DNA from: Actinomortierella ambigua
Lineage: Eukaryota; Mortierellomycota; Mortierellomycetes; Mortierellales; Mortierellaceae
Reading direction: 5' to 3'
Length of the DNA: 64,000 bases
NCBI GenBank assembly: GCA_016098155.1
Contig: JAAAJB010000114.1
Coordinates: forward strand, 1-64,000
This document shows, in pieces, positions 11,092-21,062 of the stretch (position 1 is the first letter of the stretch; each line of letters begins with the position of its first letter). The position numbers and the translations under genes were made by a program. The notes beneath the pieces were generated by a model. That model made no database searches. It saw only the letters and a program-made list of their open reading frames with translations, and was not told where the DNA came from.

Positions 11092-12062
11092 CAATTCATT
11101 CTTTTTCACATATGGTCCTTCAGCGATTTTTTTTTTTTTTTTTTTTTTGCTACGATTGACACGCAGGACTTGGAAAAAAAAAACTCGTTGAGAGAGTTGA
11201 GATAGCTGATAGAGCGTGATAACTCGAAGTGACGCCAGTCATAGATAAACTTTAGTATTTCAAAATTAGAATGTTGCGGGTTCAACGGGGTTGCGTGGGG
11301 TAGGCGCGTACTTGTCTTCTACAAGTGCATGGATGTCCAACCTGAGGCTGACCCTGCGGTCACGCCTGCCTTTATATATACTGATAAATCAACACTATAA
11401 AAATAGAGATCATGGATAGATAGGGGTACAGATGGGGAGCCTATATAAGGGGAGTATAGATGGATGGCGAGAAGCCGGTGGGTGTATGTGTATAGGGGTG
11501 GTGGAGAGCTGGAGAGCTGGTAGTGGTAGTGAGGATGTAATTAAATGGAGGCGGGCGTAGGGCGAGCGACTGATGGGGCTAGGGTTTGAGGTTTCGGTGA
11601 AGGGGTGTAGGGCTATTGATGCATGGGCTCCGCATGGGTACTAGACTTCGCCAGAACTCCATGGTTCAAATCCCGATGCAAACGTTCTTTTTTCTTTTGC
11701 ACCCAATCCCCCCCCCCTTTTTTTTTTAAATAAACACGCGACCAAAGACTGCCAGCATGATCGTTTTATTACGCTCTTGTCTCTAAAGTGTATGAGAGAA
11801 AGAATTGAGTGACATGTGTGTTCTCACGGTTGAGAAAACTCGGGGTACACTTTGAAGTCTTCAAACGCGATCGCGTAGAATATAATTGTTTCTAGTGAAA
11901 TACCTAATCATATAAAAGTACTCAAAACAGCTATTTAACTTCCAAAACACATTGGAACATTGCCAACAAATACTATTATACCACCTATGCGTTAAATGCA
12001 CTTTCTGAGGTACTTCACATATAGCGATGTATTTTGGATGGTCTTGGTTTGTGCGTGCCGAT

Positions 12063-12163
12063 TTAACGGGACTCGTACTACACACACTCTCTCACTCACT
12101 TCCTATTCGCACTGTAAGCCGCGACACACGAGTCCCGTTAAGTGTGTCTCGGTTTACGGTGCG
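12063..12163. repeat. Two interleaved inverted repeats (arm order 1-2-1'-2')
   Basis: Arm 1, TTAACGGGACTCGT (12063-12076), has its exact reverse complement at 12128-12141. Arm 2, CGCACTGTAAGCCG (12108-12121), pairs with 12150-12163 with 12 of 14 identities; the two differences would be G-U pairs in RNA. The order 1, 2, 1', 2' is that of a pseudoknot rather than nested hairpins. Confidence 0.6.
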
Positions 12164-12260
12164 GCCATGTAGTGGGTGGGGGAGTGTATGTAGTACGATT
12201 GAAGAAAAGGTTAACCAGAGTTATTGCTGGGAAAGTATCAGGTTCGCGAGCGTTAGGACA
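12163..12260 (+). repeat. Dispersed repeat, copy 2 (divergent)
   Basis: Shares GAGTGT, the ATTGAAG block and TTAACCAGAGTTATTGC with the copies at 541 and 13078, but lacks the TCCTATATATAGTGGGCC block. Confidence 0.4.
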
Positions 12261-13077
12261 GTGTTTGGGTACAGAATGTTTAATACTACTATAGAGGGGG
12301 GTACTGATTGATTGATGATGAAGCTATGTTGTTGTCTATTTTATAGACGTCTTGTTACAATCCCGGCTTGCTTGGGATTTGGGTTGTCGCTATGGTGCAT
12401 TCCGGAAGTAGGATATGTTTATCCTCACAGCCTGTGCCTGGTCCTTCTCATGGTCATCACTCATATCCATATACGAATCCATACGGCGTTTTTTTACGAT
12501 GGCGTCGCGCGCGCTCCTGCCGGATTCGTCACTCTCGTGGCCTCTTTTAACGCGCGAAGCGTCGAAGGGGTCACGGAAGTCACCGGCATGTGAAGTGCAT
12601 GCAGTGGTGGAGCGTTTTGTGCGTTGACGTGGTTGGTGTTTGGATTGAATACAAGTCGAGAGTGGATGGTGCGGCAGTAAGCTTGCAATATGCCCTGGGC
12701 TCGCTGGGGGCCGTCTGCCGTGGATACCTCCTTCTTCAGTCGAAGCATTTTGACCTCTTTCAAGTTCAGGTCAATGGATTCGCCACGGAGATGGTGCGGT
12801 AGTAGGGGAGGTGACGGTTGTTGAAAAAGGTGTAGAATATCTTTGAGACCCTACGACCGTTTCAGACCACTGGACTTTCCATCCATCTCAGCGCTAATCT
12901 CCTTCACATGCGCCTAAAAGTTGAGTGAGAAAGGAAAAAAATGAGGCACTCATCCATTTTTCATATCCTTTCATACTCCAGTAATGTCTGCAACCTACTG
13001 TCAAAAGCTCCAGTGTCGGCTGTGTAGCAACAAGAGATGGCACCGTTGCCTTGCACGTTAGGACGATGAACGTATCA

Positions 13078-13235
13078 ACTGTAGCGGCCTACAGTTCCAA
13101 CATATGGAGTGTGTGTGTGTAATATGATTGAAGTAATCGCTACGAAAGGGTCCTATATATAGTGGGCCCTCCACTCGCGTAATGTATCAGACTCGAGACC
13201 AGTCTCAACTACCTGAAGAAGGAATTCTGGCCCTG
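13078..13235 (+). repeat. Dispersed repeat, copy 3 (uninterrupted)
   Basis: Contains GTAGCGGC, ATATGATTGAAG and GGGTCCTATATATAGTGGGC followed directly by CCTCCACTCGCG and CTCGAGACCAGT. It serves as the empty-site reference for the insertion in copy 1. Confidence 0.5.
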
Positions 13236-13999
13236 CTCACATGACTCTGCCACCCCTTTCTCTGGTACAATACTCCCTCCATGTACAACATACTGCACGC
13301 ATAGCCTACCCATACCGACCAACTCCTGCAAGGCCATGTTCACAATCATGTCTGCTCATACAGCTTTCCTTCATCGCTCACCTCAGTCTCTCCTACTCGT
13401 ACATGGGCCATGTGACGGTCAGGTGGCCAATGCAAACTACGGGTGACATACCAGCGAGCATGCAATGGGGGATGGGTCAACTCAACACGGGGTCTGACCA
13501 GAGAAGTGGGTATTAGTACGTGTGGAGGGGATGTGAGTGTGAAGTTGTGCGTGATAGTGACGGAGACAAGCAACCCCAACTCCTGCTCCCTGGATCGCTT
13601 TCTCAGTCTTGGAAAAAAAAAAGTGCTAGGCACAGGTTGCCTTTCCATCCGGACAACTCGAGAGGTAGCAAAAAAATAAAAAAAAAAAAAAGACGGGAAC
13701 TTTCTTGATCGAAAGAGAGAGAGGGTTGGCCCTCTGTCCGCGTTGCATATCCCCTTGCCCAGTGGTTTCATTTTCTGAAAAAAAAATGCTTAATGTCTCC
13801 GGTCTGCCCTTCGTGTATCAGTTGCGCACTGTTTGTCTTTGTTCAGGTGGTGAGTGACGACGTTGAAACCCAGATGTAGTCGAAAAACGAATACCCATCC
13901 TGTTGACGAGGCGCTTGATGAGGTTTTCCTTGGGAAGGAGGGGGTTCCAGAGGCAAAAAAAAAACATATCAAAGGGATGTATGGGAAATTACAAAGACT

Positions 14000-16325
14000 T
14001 TAGTTATGAGACGCTGAGGAGTCGTTGTCGACATAATAGATAGGGAGGGGTTCTTCGTCATCGCTGTAGACCATGTCAGGGACATCCGATATTGACCTTC
14101 GTCGAACTCGCTCCACATTTGGGGCTGAGGGTGATGCGAAGAATTCAGTAGAAGCTGCTGTTCTAATACTGCTCGGGGTTTGGAGAGGCATGTCTTGGCT
14201 CCAAGGTTCCAGCGCCGGCGCTGGTGCCGAGGGCGATGCAAAAAACTCGGTGAAGGCGCCCGTCCTCATACTACTTGGCGTTTGGAGAGGTGTTTCCTGG
14301 TGCCAGTGTGCCTGGGGCGTCGTCGTTAGTTGTGCTAGAGCATGAACTGGCGCCGAGGGTGATGCAAAGAATTCCGTGAAGGCTGCAGTCCTAACACTGT
14401 TTGGCGTTTGGAGAGGTGTGTCGTGGTGCCAATGTGCCGCCGTCAGTGGTGCCAGCGCCGGCGCTGACTCCTGATTGCCTTCCTCGTCCTCGCTGTTGGC
14501 GTCATGGTCGATCGATGTCACATAGCTTGGCCGAGGATGGTTCGAGAGTACAATCACCTGTCGACGGCTCAGTGGTTGTGTTGGTGCTGAGGTCGGCGGC
14601 TGCATTGGCGAGTGTCTCAGCGAAGGGCTCTCAGTGGAGGGAGGCGATCGAGCCGATGGAGCGACAATGATTGACAGAGGGATAATGACATCTCCTCGAC
14701 CCTCGGCAACCTCTGCCTGAGAGTCATAACCGCAATCCTCCTCCTCCTCGATCAACACCAGCTTTCCTGGGAGCTCATCCACCCAGGGAATGTCGTCTTC
14801 TTCGTCTCCCACTTGTTGTTTCTGAGATGCTGTATCCTCAAGGTCGTCGCCAGTCCCATCAGTATTGCTGGTGGGATTGCCGTCTTTGTCCATGCCTTCA
14901 TGCCGCTCATGCATCTTGGACTGCCGCCCAAATACAAGGAAAATAGAGACCACGCATATCAAGAGGATGCTAATCATGGAGCCGATGGCGATGGCGTATG
15001 AATCCGGTAGGACCCGTTTGTCGTTTGAGCCAGGTGTACTCGTTGTGTTCGCAGGTGCGATGTCGTAGTCGTCGGTGATGTTGGCCATGTAGAGTCCTTT
15101 TGAGTAGATACCGGCGCGGTCAGCATCAAAAGAATAGCTGGAAATCACCTGTCGTTCGTCACTCCTTGAGACTTGCTCCACCAGAACCATGAAGGTCATG
15201 TCAACCATGACAGCGTCCTGACACCAATCTTCAAACCCTTCATCCACTGGGACTGGGTCCTGAGGATGCGTGCCATTGAACACAAAGAGCAGCAGCTTCT
15301 AAAACCCATCCACAGGGAAACAGAACAGAACATGTCAGTGTAAGCTTATGGATCGGGATGCTATCTGCATGGTGAGAGACTGCCCCAACATCTTACCCCT
15401 GTGCCAGATCGACAAAATGAATAGAATGACTTGTCGATCGAGGTACTTTTCACTGTTGCCTCGGAACAGCTTGCCCCTTGATTTTGTGGCCAACTATGGA
15501 TGGAGAATGCTGATAAGCTTGGAGCTATGCCAGTAGTCAGTGATATCGGGATGGTGATAAGACGAAGTGACTCGCTTGTGCTTGACAGAGCAAAGAGTGT
15601 GTTGTTGCTGTATTCGAGCCTCCGGACCGATGCTCCATTGAGTATCGAGGTCTAGCCAAACGCACCCACAAAAAAAAAGAAAAAAAAAAAAAAAAAAAAA
15701 AGGAAGAAGGCAGCATGCAAAAGACATGTGGAGTGTTAATACATCGGACCTGACAGAGGGATGCATAACCGTAAGTAAACATCCAAGTATATTGCTGCAG
15801 TACCATGTTCCATCGGGCTGGGATGACTTCCATCATCCCACTCGTGGTGTTCAAGGAGCTGAAGGAGATACCTGTCCCGTTGCTACTGGCAAACACATGG
15901 TGCATGACAGACTGGCGGTTAGGTTGAAGGACGTTGAAGAGAGTTGAGGCCTGATTTTCACTTGCAAAGTCCTCGGCAAGTGTTGGATAGGTCCGACTGC
16001 CTCCTTTGGTGGTGTTGAATTGCGTGAGCTCAGGTTTGCCATTCGCATCAAACGATAGTATAGTGAAAAGGCCAGTCGAGTCCATGGTGCACAGTAGTTT
16101 GGCTGGTCTCGACGGGAAGCTGTTGGCGGGGACAGCGGCCACCAGCGACCACGCTATCTCATTGGCGGACTTTAGTGCCAGGTTGGACTTGACGACAAGT
16201 ATGGATTGTTGGGCGGCCGCCGAATTTCCGGTTCGCTGCTGATATGCAAACGATGCTCCATAAAGCGTGTTTCTTCCGTCTTGTCCTTCTTGTCGAGTGA
16301 TGCATTCGAGAGCCAGGTATCCCAT
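14000..16325 (-). CDS. Tandem membrane-protein family, member A, 691 aa
   Basis: Model: complement(join(14000..15298, 15397..15651, 15804..16325)), three exons, phase-0 introns. I recognise no named family. Exon 1 (174 aa) and exon 2 (85 aa) form a beta-rich, probably propeller-like or sandwich region with motifs LLCTMDSTGLFTILSF and SFSSLN and N-glycosylation sequons. Exon 3 has a linker, one transmembrane helix (about residues 357-382, ending LVFG) and a roughly 310-aa acidic, Ser/Pro-rich tail. The tail ends in three copies of a unit with core TPLQTP, RT and TEFFASPSAP. The start Met lies seven codons before a conserved Cys, as in the sister genes. No N-terminal signal peptide is evident. 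Exons 2-3 are nearly identical to member D while exon 1 is very different. Intron 1 carries a long T tract in sense. A receptor-like role is a guess from architecture only. Confidence 0.8.
14138..14430 (-). repeat. Three tandem copies of the TPLQTP tail unit in member A
   Basis: Units at about 14367-14430, 14239-14302 and 14138-14202 each encode (D/E)xPLQTP(N/S)S(V/M/I)RT(A/G)A(F/S)TEFFASPSAP, separated by 35-60 bp linkers. Member D has one degenerate unit (TEVFTTPSGP). The unit offers Thr-Pro sites that proline-directed kinases could use; that function is inferred. Confidence 0.75.
14376..14581. repeat. Direct repeat of 21178-21383 (206 bp, one mismatch)
   Basis: The tail-coding sequences of members A and D match base for base here except at 14438 (C versus T). 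A second identical stretch of about 110 bp follows at 14606-14715 versus 21408-21517. Sequence between and outside the two stretches differs, which suggests recent duplication plus gene conversion. Confidence 0.8.
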
Positions 16326-16594
16326 GGTCTGGGGTACCCCGTCATATAGGTCGAATGGGTCTTCGGGCTGTAACGATGCCCTCCTGCTTTATGCTGATGG
16401 AAATCAAATGTGATGGTGGTGGTAATGGACCGCATGGGTGCGTGAGATTCCACCACCCTCCCCTTTCCTTTCTCACAGGGATGAAAAATCAAGCCACTAC
16501 TGCATCGCCCAAAGTGCGAGCATCAGTGTCACCTCGCCTTTTTTTTTGTGCTTCTTATCGATTCTTCTTGTTTTCCCCAAGAGCCGAACTTTAT

Positions 16595-18627
16595 TCAAAT
16601 TCCCAATGGGCCCTCCGCAGCCAATCGAGACGCACTCTCGAGCTCTCCAATACCCATTGGTGGACGACGGGCTGCTGCCGCGTTCTCATTGGCCCAATGT
16701 GGCGCGTGCACCTGTGCAAACGCGTGCGGGTCAAATGGCTTTGGTACCCATTCGTCCTCTCCTGTAGTGACATCGCTCGCGGCGCTGCTTTGAGAACCAG
16801 CAACAGAGGGTGATCCTGTGCGGAGCACGATGACTTGCAGTGGATACCGCACGACCGAAGATGGATCTGGCACCCGTCGATCGTCGCCGTTGGATTCCGG
16901 AGGTCTCCCCAATGGAGCTGATTCTGTCAGGATGGATATTGTCTCGTCTTGGTCCGTCGCTAGTTTGCAATCGCCGCTTTCGCCTCCATCGCAAATCTTC
17001 CCTGATACGACAAATTCGTTGCCGTCGTTCTCAGGCTGCTTCTGGGATGGTATTCCCTCGTTGAGCGTCTTGTCGTCTGTGTTGTCGTCTACATCGATCC
17101 TTCTCGGCCTAGGCGGTAGTGGTGCTTTCCAGCGGGTATAGTCGTACCATCCAGCCAGAACTAAGCATGTCAGAAAGGATAGTGAGAGAACTACAATCAC
17201 CATTATAGACTCTCCTGACACGGGTTGTTCCTTTTTCGGGACCTGTACAATGAAACTGCTCTCGCTCATGCCCAGAGTACTTTGTCGGAGCGAGATGCTG
17301 ACCGCGGGGGGTACGTCGTTGGTGAAAAGAGAATACGGCTGCACAATGAAATGTGGGCCATCATTCCCACCTCGAAAGATGGCGCCAGTACTCGGAGAAC
17401 TCGGCAGGATCGAGAGAGGGGTGGTCAGAGGCTTCACCCCATCGAATGCAAGCAATTCTGTAGATCCCGCTGGAGACTATTCAGACGAAAGGATGAGAGC
17501 AAAAACAGGTATTGAGGAAAAGACCCGACCAGAACACCATTAGGCTAGCTTTTCGAAAATTGGCCGCAGAAAGATGTAACGTAGTCTTACACCAACAAAC
17601 AGCTGCTTACATTGCTTCTCGTAGCGCATATGGCAAAGAAAGACCGATCAATCGTCGACTGTACCATAGGGCTGTTTAGGGCTAGGTCGAAGTTGCAATT
17701 GCTGTTCTCCCATTGATGGATACGTATTTCTTGGGTGGATGGAAGGGCTGGTACACTGCCATGTGTCATGTCAACTGGGATGGTTATGAGACGCACTACT
17801 GGAGAGTCGGCAACTAAAACAGACACTGTTGTTTTACTGACATCAATTGACCATGGGCTACCACGCATTATTAAAGGCGTCTATGTCATCAACAGGTTGG
17901 GCAGTCTTCATTCGATTAGTCCGTTGCCTGTCTTCGCCTTTGCTTTCTTTCCGTTCTTTCATCCATACATGCACCCACACACTCACTCACGAACATACAC
18001 CGCTTTCTTTATCAACGTACCAGGTCCCAATGATTTGACGTAACCAGCACCGACCGTGCCGTTGTATTAAGGTATCCGAACGATAATTGTGAGCCATCCA
18101 ATACTGCAAGGTATGCGAGTGGTGGTCCAGTGGGTTGTGGAAGGCTAAACAGGTGCAAAGTCTTGATATCTCCCCAGCGGTAATTGTCAGGGACGTTTAC
18201 TTGCCACCATGCTGGCACTTGAGCAGTGTCATAGCGTGATATTACTGGCTGCTTAGAGCCCGTGCCTTTCTCGATCGTGGAGGATGTTAGAATTGTGAAG
18301 GACCCTTCCGAGTCCACGGTGCAGCGCCACAAATAGCCAAGGCCATCAAGGTTGAGAGAGTTGAAGGATATCTCAGTCACCAGAGTCCATGAGATGTCTT
18401 TGGCGGAAGGTGGGTTACTGCCCGACTTGACGAGAAGCAAGTAGTCGTTTCCCCGACGTCTGGCATGGGTGATACCGAACAATATGTCTGTGAAGTCTTG
18501 TCGCGTTAAACCTGGAGAATAGACGAGAGGATAGGGGGAGTCAGCAACACTTGATGAAAAAAAGTGGCGCTATCTGCTTGAATTTTTTTTTGTAAAGTAT
18601 CCTACACAGAAAAGAGACTGATTCCAT
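16595..18627 (-). CDS. Tandem membrane-protein family, member B, 554 aa
   Basis: Model: complement(join(16595..17476, 17611..17880, 18021..18511, 18606..18627)), four exons. The first exon is only 22 bp and encodes MESVSFL plus the first base of the conserved Cys codon; exon 2 continues C-LTRQDF...LFG. The N-terminal region has the family motifs WTLV, RCTVDSEGSFTIL and WGDIKTLHLFSLPQP. One transmembrane helix (SIMVIVVLSLSFLTCLVLAG) follows, then an acidic tail that ends in the motif EWVPKPFDPHAF shared with member C. Compared with A and D it has one extra intron (after the Cys codon's first base) and lacks the TPLQTP units, so it belongs to a second subclass. Acceptor choice for exon 4 (17476) rests on frame; it adds a short SPAGSTE segment. 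Confidence 0.75.
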
Positions 18628-18894
18628 GGTTCAGGTACTTCCGAACGATATGCCCTGTTTCACCAATGCGGGATGATGTGGGGGGGGAGGAGTGGGGGCT
18701 GATGTAATGGAAGCTCATGGCATTCAGGATGGATGAATTAACTACAGCCCTCCCAGCCCAGTGTTGACCCCAACCCCCTTCTATTGCAATAGCGTTCACA
18801 AAGTCATGATAAAGTTATCTGTGCAGCATCGATAAGGCAGAGTGGTACCAATTTGTTTTTTTTTTTCGCAGGGTCTAGATTGAAATGTTTGGCG

Positions 18895-20921
18895 CTACTT
18901 CGGCTCTGCGTCTTCTTGCGACTCTTGCGGCGGTGCTGAAGGTTCGGCGATGACTCTTGACGAGAACGCAGCGGCGAAATTAGCTCCGGCGAGTGCAGGC
19001 GCATGTGTTTGGTTGAACAAGCGTGGATCAAACGGCCTTGGCACCCATTCCTTCGGCGCAGTGTTGTCGTGTGCATTGACAGGGTAAAAGTCGACAGCAG
19101 ACGCCGGTCCTGAGAAAAGAACCCGTACTGGAGGGCTCGAGTCCGTCGTTGATTGCAAAATTGTGGTCTGTGCTTGTGGCTCTGCTCCATCTGCTCGGCT
19201 CGCTACACTCCGCTGTTCTATTTGTGATGGCTCGTCCGGACCCACAGCCTCATCGTCGTCATTTTCGCATTCCTCCACTTTGTGGTTGTCATTATCACCT
19301 TCGCCTATAGTATCCACCTTGCCGCTACCATTATCGTCTTCGCCTGCTTCTACTTTCATGTGTATCTCATTATTTCTCGCCCTATCGTCATGTCTCTGAA
19401 CTTTTGTACGTGCCCTCAGCCGTTGCCTGACGCCAAAGGTGTACCCGACAATGACAAGGGCAACGAGTACGCCAACTGTAATGCCGACCATCGCACCCAC
19501 GGAGATCCCTGCATCGTCGCTACCACTTGGCAAGTCAAACTCGTCCGTGATGTAGATCCTGGAGGTTCCCGCGGAGACCCCAAGACTGCCTTCCCGAAGG
19601 GATATCCCAGTCAAGAGGTGCTTCTTTCCAATTGTCTCTGGAGTTGGTCCCTGCAGCACCAAGAATGGCCCATCACTGCCTCCTCGCAAAGCAACGCCAA
19701 TGCCTGATCCGTACTTGGGCTGCTGATATGACACATCCGTCAAGACTGGGGAAAGGGTCTTGGTTCCATTAAAGACGCCTAACGCTGGCTTGTTCTTCGC
19801 TGCCTAGAATGTTGAAATGGGACGATGAGGTTGGGGATCAGTACGGACTATGGGAGAGATGGCGGCGTGTACCGCAACAAGTACACGGCGTCATGCTTCT
19901 TCGAGGCACGCTGAGTTACCTGACATAGGAAGACGAATAACTGATCAACGGTAGAGTGTATAGGCATAGATGAGCCGGTGTCACAACTGGCATCTGTCCA
20001 CTCGTAGACATTCGGCTTATGAAGCGATGGAATGCTACCGGTCCCAAAGCCGGCAGCAATGTTAACCAGGCGCGTTGGGGCGGCCGACGAAAATAGATAC
20101 AGCATATTGTCCCCGATATCCCCGATATTGAGTTGCCAAGACTCACCCGCCTTATTTAAAAACGTCTAAGGAAAGAGCAGAGGAAGCATTAGTCAACATA
20201 GATTCACCAGGAGGACAAAGTCTTTGGCCTACACGAGTCTGTGGTTTTTCAACACTACCATATTCCATTGGATTGGGCTAGGATACATGGTCATCGTTCC
20301 TGGGTGTAGATATCCAAACGAAATCCATCTACCATACACCGTTGCATGATACACAATAGCTGGTCCAACGGGCTGTGGGAGGCTGAACAGAAACGACGTC
20401 TTGATATCTCCCCAATTGTAGCTATCAGTTATGTTTGCACGCCACCAGCGTGGCTCCGCGGTTGTGTATGTTTCATTGATGACTAGCCCAGGAGGATCAT
20501 ATCTTGTTACCGCTGGCTGTTCAAAAGTCTCACCACCGTTCGTTATTTCGGCGGTCAAGATGGTCACCGATCCGGCCGAATCCACGGTGCAGAGCCACAG
20601 GGAAAGTTCACTGCGACGAATGTGGTTGAGTTCCCCAAGAGGTTTGGCCGCCACTAGCGTCCACGTGATGTCCTCTACAGAGCGTGGAGACGCGTTCGAT
20701 CGAATGAGTAGTACATGAGTATCTTTTGCGACGCCTCCCGCTGTTGGGTCACCAAAAGCGACGCCAAATAGCGTGTCCGTGGCCACTTGCTTCGATAAAC
20801 CTAAAGGAAATCGAGGAAAGACCATGAGTGAGCGATTCGTAATCCTCTGAGCGCTTTCGCTTGAAAAGTTTGTCGTCTCACGAGGTGTGTCTCGCTTACA
20901 CTGAAGAGAAAGCAGCCCCAT
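18895..20921 (-). CDS. Tandem membrane-protein family, member C, 572 aa
   Basis: Model: complement(join(18895..19803, 19920..20165, 20259..20800, 20900..20921)), four exons with the same intron positions and phases as member B, including the 22-bp first exon (MGLLSLQ-C). The N-terminal region holds TWTLVAA, WLCTVDSAGSVTIL, WGDIKTSFLFSLPQP and LNIGDIGDNMLYLF. A glycine-rich linker leads to one transmembrane helix (VGAMVGITVGVLVALVIVGY). The basic patch VRQRLRARTKVQR follows, then a very acidic tail (many D, E, N) with EWVPRPFDPRLF near the end. A basic stop-transfer after the helix fits a cytoplasmic C-terminus. Function unknown. It is closest to B in layout. Confidence 0.78.
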
Positions 20922-21062
20922 GGTTCAGAACCTGGGGATTGAATGATGAACGGGACAATGCATGTCCCACATAGGGCGGCTCATTCAGGTTCAAAAAAAA
21001 AACAGGTGGCAACAAAGTAAGTTGTTAAAGTAAGTTTGGAATTCCATGATTAACTTTTTTTT

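Larger units (their letters stand above)
11092..13999. other. Gene-poor region with repeats
   Basis: About 2.9 kb without a supported gene. It holds poly-T (11127-11148), a tRNA-like B-box near 11663, interleaved inverted repeats at 12063-12163, two dispersed-repeat copies (12163-12260, 13078-13235) and a run of A at 13672-13691. Short ORFs here have no family resemblance. Confidence 0.5.

Noticed and set aside
15665..15702. Long poly-A run as a possible retrotransposon tail
   Set aside because: It lies in intron 1 of member A and is a sense-strand T tract before the splice acceptor, as in many introns here; no element body adjoins it.
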